Shown here: piece after piece, positions 21,489-28,202 of the stretch
How positions within the stretch are numbered: position 1 is the stretch's first letter
Layout of the letters: every line of letters begins with the position of its first letter
Origin: Bacillota bacterium
Lineage (GTDB): Bacteria > Bacillota > Clostridia > Acetivibrionales > DTU013
Reading direction: 5' to 3'
DNA: 28,202 nucleotides
Assembly (NCBI GenBank): GCA_023439545.1
Contig: JAEXNT010000038.1
Location: 1-28,202, forward strand
Position numbers and translations under genes: made by a program
The notes under the pieces: generated by a model
The model's input: the letters and a program-made list of their open reading frames with translations, nothing else
Database searches by the model: none
What the model was told of the DNA's origin: nothing

Positions 21489-21608
21489 TCATATATTTTT
21501 CCCGGGTTTCTTATAATTTAACAATTTATTAAAAAAGTTTTTTATATTTTGTAACAAAACAGGGGTATCATTTATATAAACACAGATAACTCAGGGGAGG
21601 TCATAGAT

Positions 21609-22910
21609 ATGTATGGAGATCAGAATAGTAATTATAGCTCTAACAACGGCAATTTGCCGGAAAACAGCCGCAAGCCGTCCGGTAGGAAGCACAGGGTATT
21701 TGTTTACATAGCTCTTATCCTTGTAACATCGATGATAAGCAGCGTTGCCGCCGGAAGTTTCATATATGCAAAACTCACCGGTGACCTGAAGAATATGACT
21801 TTAGCTTCCAATACAGCTGTTTCGGAGGACACTTCGGATTTACAGGCTGCGGCGGTACAGGCTCCTGATCTGCGGACTCCGGCCGCGGCTGCGTCCGGGA
21901 GGGACGTCATTACCGGTTCCGGGACGTCCGGCATACAGACGGCAGCGCTTGCCAAAGGCTCGGATGTCACTGCGATCGCGAAGAAGGCAGGTCCGTCCAT
22001 AGTCGGAATACGAATGACGGTATCGGGTAACAGGTCGAATTATTTGGGCGGCAATAACGGAATGGTAGGCGAAGGTTCTGGAATAATCATCAGCAAAGAC
22101 GGATACATCATGACGAATTACCATGTGGTTTCATATGCCGATCCCAAGAGCGGAGTAAGCGCGAGAACGCTGCTCGAGGTTTTTCTTCCTGACGGAAGAG
22201 AGGCAAAGGCAACCTTCAAGGGTGGTGACAGCCAGACTGACCTGGCTGTGATAAAGGTGGACCTCAATAATCTTCCGGTCGCCGAATTCGGCGATTCATC
22301 ACAGCTGGAGGTAGGCGAGCTTGCAGTCGCGATCGGAAATCCGCTCGGTATGGAATTTGCAGGCTCCGTGACTGTCGGTGTAATAAGCGCACTGAACAGA
22401 TCGGTCGAAATGGATGACAGGACGATGAGCCTGATACAGACGGACGCCGCTATAAACGAAGGCAACAGCGGCGGAGCTCTCCTCAATTCCCAGGGCCAGG
22501 TCATAGGCATCAATTCAGTCAAAATAGCAGCTTCCGGCGTCGAAGGCCTGGGCTTCGCGATACCGATAAACGACGCGAAACCGATAGTGGATCAACTCAG
22601 AACCTATGGCAAGGTCAAAGGCAGACCGTTTATCGGGATTTCAGGAATCGAAGTGACCAGTGCGTACTCAAGCTTTTACAAATTGCCTGTCGGCATTTAT
22701 ATAAATGATGTCACAGCCGGCAGCGGAGCCGCAAAGGGCGGCTTGCAGCCGGGCGACGTCATTACGGCCATAGATGGCAAGACTATAAAAACGATGAGTG
22801 ATCTCGACAAGGCAAAGGAAGCTTATAAACCGGGAGATACGGCTGTTTTCACCGTAGTTAGGGACGGAACCACATTGAAGTTGAAAGTGACGTTCGGAGA
22901 AGAGTCATAA
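21609..22910 (+). CDS. htrA: HtrA/DegP-type membrane-anchored serine protease with a PDZ domain
   Basis: The protein is 433 residues. A basic cytoplasmic stretch is followed by a membrane helix at about residues 29-55 and an Ala/Ser/Gly-rich linker. The trypsin-like domain shows a complete triad: His172 in TNYHVVSYADP, Asp211 in SQTDLAVIKVD, and Ser287 in NEGNSGGALLNSQGQVIGIN. A C-terminal PDZ domain follows (AAKGGLQPGDVITAIDGKTI). Such proteins degrade misfolded envelope proteins under stress. GGGGAGG precedes the ATG. A weak promoter (TTGTAA near 21549, TATA-like sequence near 21573) lies between the hairpin element and the gene. Confidence 0.95.
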   Translation: MYGDQNSNYSSNNGNLPENSRKPSGRKHRVFVYIALILVTSMISSVAAGSFIYAKLTGDLKNMTLASNTAVSEDTSDLQAAAVQAPDLRTPAAAASGRDVITGSGTSGIQTAALAKGSDVTAIAKKAGPSIVGIRMTVSGNRSNYLGGNNGMVGEGSGIIISKDGYIMTNYHVVSYADPKSGVSARTLLEVFLPDGREAKATFKGGDSQTDLAVIKVDLNNLPVAEFGDSSQLEVGELAVAIGNPLGMEFAGSVTVGVISALNRSVEMDDRTMSLIQTDAAINEGNSGGALLNSQGQVIGINSVKIAASGVEGLGFAIPINDAKPIVDQLRTYGKVKGRPFIGISGIEVTSAYSSFYKLPVGIYINDVTAGSGAAKGGLQPGDVITAIDGKTIKTMSDLDKAKEAYKPGDTAVFTVVRDGTTLKLKVTFGEES

Positions 22911-22951
22911 AATTTATATAGTGCGCATAAGGGCAAACAGCTGAAGATTAA

Positions 22952-22994
22952 ACGGACCGGAATGAAATTAATTAAATTTCGGCCCGTTTTTTTT
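22952..22994 (+). terminator. Intrinsic terminator of htrA
   Basis: ACGGACCGGAAT (22952-22963) pairs with ATTTCGGCCCGT (22976-22987) with two weak positions, followed by a run of eight T. Confidence 0.8.
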
Positions 22995-23022
22995 GTGTAA
23001 ATGCAGATTGTTTATTTTCTAC

Positions 23023-23051
23023 TTCAATAAAAAATGTAATTTTTTATTGAA
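23023..23051. promoter_or_regulatory. AT-rich 12-bp inverted repeat upstream of the DUF5684 gene
   Basis: TTCAATAAAAAA (23023-23034) and TTTTTTATTGAA (23040-23051) are perfect inverted copies with a 5-nt spacer, about 60 bp before the start codon at 23112. It could be an operator or a weak terminator. Confidence 0.35.
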
Positions 23052-23111
23052 AATAATAAATAATTGCATTATTATGTTATGGTGCTAACAATAATTTTGG
23101 AGGTAAATATT

Positions 23112-23501
23112 ATGCAGAGTTCTTACGCAGATGGCCTTTTTGCTATTGGAGGGGCCATAATACTAGTGGCATGGATCGCTTGCTTTGCCATAGGTATCCT
23201 TGAGCTGGTCAGCTATTGGATCCTGTTCAAAAAAGCCGGCAAACCGGGGTGGGGATGCCTGATACCCATTTACAACACGTATTTGATGCTCAAAATTGGC
23301 GGAAGACCCGGTTGGTGGATATTATTGTTATTAATCCCTATCGTTGATATCGTTATTGCAATAATTGCGCTCGCTTCCTTCCTTAAGGCATATGGCAAGG
23401 GCAGCGCAGGATCAGTTCTGCTGGCTATATTCTTCAGTGCCATTTATTTCCCGTATCTGGCATTTTCAAAGAATGTGCAATACGTGGGTATCCCCGAATA
23501 A
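23112..23501 (+). CDS. Small DUF5684-type integral membrane protein
   Basis: This 129-residue protein consists mostly of four hydrophobic segments. The centre carries the conserved block FKKAGKPGWGCLIPIYNTYL and the related KIGGRPGWWILLLLIPIVDI, as in DUF5684 proteins, some of which are fused to signal-peptidase-like domains. No catalytic residues are evident. The ATG at 23112 was chosen because GGAGGT lies 8 nt upstream. It is a single-gene unit followed by a strong shared terminator. Confidence 0.8.
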   Translation: MQSSYADGLFAIGGAIILVAWIACFAIGILELVSYWILFKKAGKPGWGCLIPIYNTYLMLKIGGRPGWWILLLLIPIVDIVIAIIALASFLKAYGKGSAGSVLLAIFFSAIYFPYLAFSKNVQYVGIPE

Positions 23502-23516
23502 ATGTTATAGTAATGG

Positions 23517-23549
23517 AAAAGTGATAGCTCATACGGGCTATCACTTTTT
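23517..23549. terminator. Bidirectional intrinsic terminator
   Basis: AAAAGTGATAGC (23517-23528) and GCTATCACTTTT (23537-23548) form a perfect 12-bp stem with A- and T-runs on opposite sides. It serves the DUF5684 gene and the convergent murA gene. Confidence 0.85.
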
Positions 23550-23594
23550 GCATGTTATCTGTCCTATATCCGGGTTTATCTGTCCCGAACCGTT

Positions 23595-24887
23595 TTATAC
23601 ATGTACCTGTCCGATATCCCGTGCATCTACACCTTCGCCCGTTATCATGGAGATATCGGCGCCCAGAAGCCTGAAGTCCCTTACAATATCCTCGTAGCCG
23701 CGTTCGATATGTTCCACGCCCGTTATCCTCGTAGTGCCCTCCGCAAGCAAACCGGCGAGTACGAGTGCGGTGCCGGCTCTGATATCACAGGCGTGCACCC
23801 ATGTGCCTGTAAGCTGCCTGTGACTGTTTATCCGGGCTATGCCGTTATTGACGGCTATATCGGCTCCCATCCTGTTGAGCTGTTCGCAGTGATTGAAACG
23901 TTTAGGGTAAATGCGGTCGGATATGGTGCTCCTGCCGTTGGCTTTCAACAGCAGTACCGTCACCGGCTGCTGGAAGTCGCTTTCAAACATAGGATATTTG
24001 CCGGTTCTGATGCGTGTAGCCTTGATCCTTCCGCCGCTATGTACCGTAATGCTGCTTTCAGTCTGCTCGAAGGATAGGCCTATTTCCGTGAGCTTTGCCA
24101 TGCAGGGTTCAAGGTGCTCGGGGATAGCGTCCTCGACCGTCAGCGTACCTCCGGTGATGCCTGCGCCTATCAGATAAGCGCCTGTGATGAGCCTGTCGGG
24201 CGCCGCTGAGTGCGAACAGCCTCCAAGCTGCGGAACGCCCTGGATACGTATCATATCAGTGCCGGCTCCGAAAATGCGAGCTCCCATTTTATTGAGCATT
24301 ACGGCGGTATCAACGACTTCGGGGTCCCTTGCAGCATTGTAAAGCGTAGTCTTACCTTTTGCCAGTACGGCTGCAAGCATGACATTTATCGTTGCGCCGC
24401 AGGACATGACGTCGAAGAATATTTCGGAACCGCACAACGTTTCAGCTTCCACCGTATAATAGTCATTGAACAGAGAAACTTTCGCGCCGAGGGCTTTAAG
24501 ACCTTTCAGATGCTGATCGATCGGCCTAGAGACGAAATTATCGCCCCCGGGATAACCGATAGTGACTTTATGATGCTTGGCAAGCAGCGCCCCAACGAAA
24601 TAATAGGCAGCGCGGAAGGAGGAGGAGAGTTCCCGGTCTATTTCCGCAGTATCGATTTTTCGTGAATCTATTATGTAAGTTTGATTTTCCTTTTTTATTG
24701 AAGCCCCGAGACTTCGCAATATTTCAAAAACTACTTTAATATCGGAAATCTCAGGGATATTAGTCATGTACACTGGTTCTTCCGCCAGGCAACAGGCTGC
24801 CAGCAGAGCAAGAGAGCTGTTTTTCGAACCGGGGGCCTTGATCTTGCCATTCAGTGGTTTGGAGCTGTTTACTTCAAGCCATCTCAT
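23595..24887 (-). CDS. murA: UDP-N-acetylglucosamine 1-carboxyvinyltransferase (MurA paralogue), Asp at the fosfomycin-target position
   Basis: The 430-residue protein has the usual MurA length. It adds enolpyruvate from PEP to UDP-GlcNAc, the first committed step of peptidoglycan synthesis. Lys22-Asn23 (GSKNSSL), Asp304 (FESDFQQP) and the Arg in HIERGYEDI are conserved. In the active-site loop, Escherichia coli has GGC-x-IG-x-RP with Cys115; here it reads GGDNFVSRP, so Asp116 stands at the Cys position. MurA with Asp there is catalytically active but resists fosfomycin. The segment SSSFRAAYYFVGALLAKHHK also departs from classical MurA. It has its own promoter and no cell-wall neighbours, which suits a second copy. 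Confidence 0.9.
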   Translation of the reverse strand: MRWLEVNSSKPLNGKIKAPGSKNSSLALLAACCLAEEPVYMTNIPEISDIKVVFEILRSLGASIKKENQTYIIDSRKIDTAEIDRELSSSFRAAYYFVGALLAKHHKVTIGYPGGDNFVSRPIDQHLKGLKALGAKVSLFNDYYTVEAETLCGSEIFFDVMSCGATINVMLAAVLAKGKTTLYNAARDPEVVDTAVMLNKMGARIFGAGTDMIRIQGVPQLGGCSHSAAPDRLITGAYLIGAGITGGTLTVEDAIPEHLEPCMAKLTEIGLSFEQTESSITVHSGGRIKATRIRTGKYPMFESDFQQPVTVLLLKANGRSTISDRIYPKRFNHCEQLNRMGADIAVNNGIARINSHRQLTGTWVHACDIRAGTALVLAGLLAEGTTRITGVEHIERGYEDIVRDFRLLGADISMITGEGVDARDIGQVHV

Positions 24888-24927
24888 TTGTTTTCCCGCT
24901 TTCTTGTTTAAATATGGTTGTAAGTTT

Positions 24928-24957
24928 ATTATACCCGTATTTATTAAATTAGTTCAA
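24928..24957 (-). promoter_or_regulatory. Sigma-A promoter of murA
   Basis: Read on the minus strand: TTGAAC (24957-24952), an 18-bp spacer, and a perfect TATAAT (24933-24928), about 40 nt before the murA start. It lies between the 80-bp repeat copy and murA. Confidence 0.65.
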
Positions 24958-24981
24958 TAATATTTTTATAAAGTTGCACTT

Positions 24982-25061
24982 TTATTTATCATTATACCTG
25001 AAGAACATAGTAAAATAGCTTGTCGTATTATCATAACCGCTGCCTGTTATATCCGAGGAAT
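24982..25061. repeat. 80-bp direct repeat, left copy (detached 3' end of a MEMO-type gene)
   Basis: This segment matches 27466-27545 at 78 of 80 positions. It equals the last 26 codons plus stop of the MEMO-family gene at the right edge, but the frame upstream of it is not that gene. Both substitutions are nonsynonymous (an Asn becomes Asp and another Asn becomes Tyr). The left boundary corresponds exactly to the last base of the stop codon. It marks one edge of the AT-rich sigma-factor island. Confidence 0.85.
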
Positions 25062-25119
25062 AGCTATGTTATTTAATGTTTTTAAAATCTTACATAAAAA
25101 TTAAGAAAACTAAAAATAT

Positions 25120-25149
25120 TTGAAAAATTGGAAGCATATGAGTTATAAT
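25120..25149 (+). promoter_or_regulatory. Sigma-A promoter of the ECF sigma operon
   Basis: TTGAAA (25120-25125), an 18-bp spacer and a perfect TATAAT (25144-25149), about 43 nt before the start codon at 25192. The rest of 25062-25119 is very AT-rich with no gene. Confidence 0.6.
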
Positions 25150-25191
25150 TCAATATAGGCATAATATGGCAGCGTGATCTGGAGTGGGGTT

Positions 25192-25739
25192 ATGTTTTCG
25201 ATGTGGGCAAAAGATGATAAAGACCAATTAAAGGTGGAGCGATTATACAAGAAATATAGTAATATAATGTTCAGCGAAGCCAATAAAATCCTACAGGACA
25301 AACAGCTTGCTGAAGATGCCGTCCAACAGTCATTTATTAAAATAATCAGCAATTTGCACAAGATTGATGAAAATAATTGTCCCCAAACAAAAAATTTCTT
25401 GGTTATTATATGTATAAATGTTGCAAAAAGTATTTGCAAAAAAAATTGTACTTGAACATACAGGGTGATGAAGTTGATGATTTTGATACCGATACGGCTG
25501 ACACAGGAAACGACCCGCTGTATATATTGATTGATAAAGAAAGTGTTGAGCGGATTACCAAGGCGATTAAGGCTCTGGATTCTAAATACAGAGACGTACT
25601 TTTATTAAAACAGGTTCATAAATATAGTCGTGAAGAAATCGCAAAATATTTGGAAATACCTGAAGAGACAGTTAAAAAAAGATTGGTAAGAGTACGAAAA
25701 ATGTTGGCTCAAGCGCTTGCCAAGGAGGATATGAAATGA
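25192..25739 (+). pseudogene. ECF-type RNA polymerase sigma-70 factor, interrupted by a -1 frameshift at an A8 run
   Basis: The first frame (25192-25455) encodes sigma region 2: ERLYKKYSNIMFSEANKILQ and AEDAVQQSFIKIISNL. It stops at TGA 25453-25455. Region 4 (IKALDSKYRDVLLLKQVHKY, then EEIAKYLEIPEETVKKRL) continues in the -1 frame to 25739. The frames meet at TGC followed by A8 (25438-25445); one extra A, or a -1 slip on AAA AAA, joins them as SICKKKLYLNIQGDE. It may be a disabled gene, a slippage- or phase-controlled gene, or a sequencing error. GGAG lies 7 nt before the ATG at 25192. The downstream anti-sigma-like gene overlaps the stop by 4 nt. Confidence 0.8.
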
Positions 25740-26419
25740 TTGACAATGACCTTTGGGATAAAATATTAGGCGATTTGATAGATGAAGCCGCTTCTATAGC
25801 CGCTGACGAATTGGGAAGGGAACTTACCGACCCGGAGGATGTTGAATTTTCAAAAGAGCATGAAAATGCAATGCGGAAGTTATTCAGAAACGAGCAGAGG
25901 AAACTGGTATACAAAAAAGTGTCGAAATATTCAAAGCGTGCCGCCGTGTTTTTGCTTACAGTAGTTGTTGTGTCAGGTATTTTTGTGTTCAGTGTGGAAG
26001 CCTGGCGGGTCAAGGTCCTTAACCTTGTTATTGATATGAGCCAGACACATTCGGAAATCAATTTCAGCGAAGAAGGTACAAAAGGCGATTCATATGCATC
26101 CGATGAGATCACCCTTGACTATATACCTGAAGGTTTTAAGCTTGATAAAAAGGATGTCAAAGGTGATATGATCAGCCTGGTCTTCAAAGGAGAAGAAAGT
26201 TATTTTATTTTTTCAATGAGAAAAATAACTGGTTCAGTTGGAATCGATACGGAAGATGCTTCAGTTAAGAAACTTAAGATAAACGGGTATGAAGCTCTAT
26301 TCAGTTCAAATGAAAAAGTCAAAATTTTGGTATGGCATAATGAAGACTATACATTTTCACTTAGTGGAACGGTTGAGGAAAATGAAATGGCAGAAATAGC
26401 TAGGAACATTAAAAAATAG
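25736..26419 (+). CDS. Membrane-anchored anti-sigma-like protein with a DUF4367 domain
   Basis: The protein is 227 residues. Residues 1 to about 65 are cytoplasmic and probably contact the sigma factor; a single membrane helix spans about 68-86 (AAVFLLTVVVVSGIFVFSV); and the extracytoplasmic part contains a DUF4367-type domain beginning DEITLDYIPEGFKL. This architecture is common for regulators encoded next to ECF sigma factors in clostridia. The ATG overlaps the sigma stop as ATGA, indicating translational coupling. If the sigma frameshift is real, this protein may be orphaned. Base composition is AT-richer than in the flanking operons. Confidence 0.8.
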   Translation: MIDNDLWDKILGDLIDEAASIAADELGRELTDPEDVEFSKEHENAMRKLFRNEQRKLVYKKVSKYSKRAAVFLLTVVVVSGIFVFSVEAWRVKVLNLVIDMSQTHSEINFSEEGTKGDSYASDEITLDYIPEGFKLDKKDVKGDMISLVFKGEESYFIFSMRKITGSVGIDTEDASVKKLKINGYEALFSSNEKVKILVWHNEDYTFSLSGTVEENEMAEIARNIKK

Positions 26420-26500
26420 AAAATATCTTTCAAAAACTTGTCCCCTTTTTCTTTTTTGGCAGGTTATTATTAGTGAAGCCAATTTAAAGGGGGAGCTCTC

Positions 26501-26746
26501 TTGAATAATCGATTCTTTAGTAAGGCGATTGTCTCAATAGTCATTATTTCGATATATGTAAGCAGTATTAGTGTGTTTGCAGTTGGACAAGCAGCCACAG
26601 CAACTGCAGTCAAAGCCAATACATCATTTTCACCCAATTTCATTGTGATTATCGAGTACTATAATGATTTAGTACTGAACTCAGGTGGCAGATTAACTTG
26701 TAGTGGCGAAACTGATGTCCAGTATGGATATATTGCTGTAATATAG
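26501..26746 (+). CDS. Short secreted protein, possibly truncated
   Basis: The 81-residue reading frame starts at TTG with GGGGGAG 5-6 nt upstream. A signal peptide is clear (FFSKAIVSIVIISIYVSSIS, cleavage near VFAVGQA). The mature part ends soon after GGRLTCSGETDVQYGYIAVI. That SGET-type motif resembles clostridial secreted proteins (DUF6147-like) that normally continue with another beta-strand region, so a premature TAG is possible; no in-frame continuation follows. The function is unknown. It lies downstream of the sigma/anti-sigma genes and may be one of their targets. Confidence 0.55.
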   Translation: MNNRFFSKAIVSIVIISIYVSSISVFAVGQAATATAVKANTSFSPNFIVIIEYYNDLVLNSGGRLTCSGETDVQYGYIAVI

Positions 26747-26807
26747 TATTAAGTGAAATGAATGTTATTAAAAAATGGAGAATGTACCAAATACAAAGGA
26801 GGCAATC

Positions 26808-27440
26808 ATGATTATAAAATTCAACAAACAGAAAAGAAACATTGTAATTTTTGTAGTAAGCGCTATTTTGGTTATGTTAGCGGTAGGGATATTTGCAAAT
26901 ACTTATTCAGAGAAATTGTCGAGTATAGATACAAATGCATACAATGATTCTTCTATAAAAAACAACAGTGAGAAGGACAATATGAAAGAGGTATATGACT
27001 TTAATCTGAAATGGGATAAAACGATGGCGGAGGTTTTTAATATTGACTTAAACAATTATAGGAAAATTAATACCCTTGTTGGTTATATGAAACCTGAATA
27101 TAAAGATCTAAATATGGGGGATATTAGAGAACAGATACATCTTAATTATGGGGATACAGTTCTATCAGTATACATAAATGAAGATAATACTCAAGGGATA
27201 GCAGCAACCCAAGATTTAAAGGGACTATATACTCTATATGAATTTGCTGTAAATAATGATAGTACGTTCAAGTGGAAAATTACAGATACAAAAACTGCTC
27301 AGGGAGAACGTAAATATATAAATGAAGCTGAAAAAGATTATTTTACAAAAAATCCTACACCTAATTCTGGTGATACCAAACAACCACCATTGCAGAATCC
27401 AATTTCACAATATGAAACAACAGTTCAAGCTAAACCATGA
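26808..27440 (+). CDS. Membrane-anchored extracytoplasmic protein of unknown function
   Basis: The protein is 210 residues, starting at the ATG at 26808 because AAGGAGG lies 6 nt upstream. A basic N-terminus (MIIKFNKQKR) precedes one membrane helix (about residues 11-31). The rest is a polar, Asn/Lys-rich external domain with WDKTMAEVFNIDLNNYRKI and LKGLYTLYEFAV, ending in a Pro/Gln-rich tail. I recognise no family. It is AT-rich like the rest of the island and is convergent with the MEMO-type gene, with 25 nt between stops. Confidence 0.65.
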   Translation: MIIKFNKQKRNIVIFVVSAILVMLAVGIFANTYSEKLSSIDTNAYNDSSIKNNSEKDNMKEVYDFNLKWDKTMAEVFNIDLNNYRKINTLVGYMKPEYKDLNMGDIREQIHLNYGDTVLSVYINEDNTQGIAATQDLKGLYTLYEFAVNNDSTFKWKITDTKTAQGERKYINEAEKDYFTKNPTPNSGDTKQPPLQNPISQYETTVQAKP

Positions 27441-27465
27441 TCTAAATAATGTAGCATAATATGTA

Positions 27466-27545
27466 TTATTTATCATTATTCCTGAAGAACATAGTAAAAT
27501 AGCTTGTCGTATTATTATAACCGCTGCCTGTTATATCCGAGGAAT
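27466..27545. repeat. 80-bp direct repeat, right copy (3' end of the MEMO-type gene)
   Basis: This is the intact copy, forming the end of the minus-strand MEMO-family gene including its TAA. It matches 24982-25061 at 78 of 80 positions; corresponding points are 2484 bp apart. Confidence 0.85.
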
Positions 27546-28202
27546 TACTGTGCCCGGCTGTTTCGGGCTCTGCGGCGCCCGCCGTGCCCATTGCGCCAAG
27601 CAGCGTGATGATGGAGGGAGGGGAGTCCATATTGTCATTGCTCATCCTGCTGATTGCCGTAATATCATTATTCCTGATCGCCTTAAGCGTTATGTCATCC
27701 ATTTTGTATGCGGTTACGGCGTCGAGATAGTGGGAAAAGTCGACGGATGCAATGACGGCAATACTTCCGGGATTCTCTGCAGAAATTTTGCCGAGAAGCT
27801 TGCCCAGCTTAAGGGAATCCGCGGAGGAGTAATTTCCGTGAAGCAGTATCGGAACAATCCTGACATCGGGCATGTAATACCTGATGTAGGGGACCAGCGC
27901 CGATATCGCGTGATCTTCCTGCATGACGCTGTCGTTTTCCGAAGCGTTGAGCTTATCAACAAGAGTTTTCACGATTTCGCCATCGGCTTCGAGCCTTCCG
28001 AACGGAGTCGCCCAGTCGGAGGAGGAGGTCTGCAGCCCGCCGAAACCTATACGTTTGTGATTCGGACCTATTACGACGATCGTTTTTGGCGGATCGTCCG
28101 ATAATTCCCTGAAAAATCCCGCGATCATTTTGGCCGCAAGTAAGTGGTGGGGAGTGATGCCCCCGGCTATTCGGCCGCTGCTGCCTGCGAGTTTGTCTCC
28201 GG
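27466..28202 (-). CDS. amrB: AmmeMemoRadiSam system protein B (MEMO family), 5' end outside the window
   Basis: About 245 residues are visible. The frame is open to the right edge and includes GGITPHHLLAAKMIAGFF upstream of the first internal ATG, so the gene begins outside the window. MEMO-family blocks are PHHLLAA (His ligands), VVIGPNHKRIG, DWATPFGRLEAD, HAISALVPYIRYYMPDVRIV and IASVDFSHYLD. MEMO proteins resemble extradiol dioxygenases and are often encoded with AMMECR1-like and radical-SAM partners, whose joint role is uncertain. The partner genes are not in view. Its last 80 bp, including the stop codon, are duplicated 2.5 kb away. Confidence 0.88.
   Translation of the reverse strand, partial: GDKLAGSSGRIAGGITPHHLLAAKMIAGFFRELSDDPPKTIVVIGPNHKRIGFGGLQTSSSDWATPFGRLEADGEIVKTLVDKLNASENDSVMQEDHAISALVPYIRYYMPDVRIVPILLHGNYSSADSLKLGKLLGKISAENPGSIAVIASVDFSHYLDAVTAYKMDDITLKAIRNNDITAISRMSNDNMDSPPSIITLLGAMGTAGAAEPETAGHSNSSDITGSGYNNTTSYFTMFFRNNDK

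Noticed and set aside
21148..21492. Minus-strand reading frame of 114 codons over the hairpin element
   Set aside because: It runs across both arms of the inverted repeat and into the DUF218 gene, with no start signal or family features.
25062..27465. Integrase or transposase inside the repeat-bounded island
   Set aside because: None of the reading frames on either strand shows recombinase motifs.

Overview
The window looks like chromosomal DNA from a Gram-positive anaerobe of the class Clostridia. Supporting signs are AGGAGG-type ribosome-binding sites, frequent GTG/TTG starts, sigma-A promoters, a single-cluster clostridial-type ferredoxin, a GGGACGGTTCT hairpin repeat of the kind common in clostridia, and several families typical of Firmicutes (DUF4846, DUF5684, staygreen-like, paired short ChrA proteins). 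I could run no searches, so family names rest on motifs read by eye. No rRNA, tRNA or CRISPR array was seen.

Layout. 1-3000: a strong promoter and an intrinsic terminator lie upstream of two tandem SAM-dependent methyltransferases, followed by a QueG-like Fe-S protein fused to a GNAT domain. 3100-4280: a small lipoprotein and a GNAT acetyltransferase. 4355-4740: a gene-free stretch that folds into a closing stem plus a chain of long hairpins, probably a structured noncoding RNA. 4830-8452, minus strand: an Lnt-like apolipoprotein N-acyltransferase, a zinc-ribbon protein, a two-gene chromate transporter and a ferredoxin. 8591-12184: a secreted DUF4846 protein, a DUF2007-type membrane protein, and an AraC regulator divergent from an EamA transporter with a symmetric inverted repeat between them. 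12288-17208: a DNA-repair and ribosome-assembly cluster (exonuclease III, nitroreductase, DinG-like helicase with a fused nuclease domain, EngB GTPase, hypoxanthine/uracil-type DNA glycosylase). 17310-20391: staygreen-like protein, cupin, SH3b protein, GH130 enzyme. 20618-22910: DUF218 protein, a 235-bp long-hairpin element, and an HtrA-type protease. 23112-24887: a DUF5684 membrane protein and a MurA paralogue with Asp in place of the fosfomycin-target Cys.

25070-27465 is a visibly AT-richer island: an ECF sigma gene broken by a frameshift in an A8 run, its overlapping DUF4367 anti-sigma partner, a short secreted protein and a membrane-anchored protein. An 80-bp direct repeat (78/80 identical) borders it. 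The repeat is the 3' end of the MEMO-family gene at the right edge, and its boundary falls exactly on that gene's stop codon. This suggests the island was inserted between the MEMO gene and murA.

The strongest candidates for something undescribed are the ~380-nt structured RNA at 4355-4734, the repeat-bounded sigma island, the hairpin element at 21254-21488, and the attenuator-like leader at 163-360.
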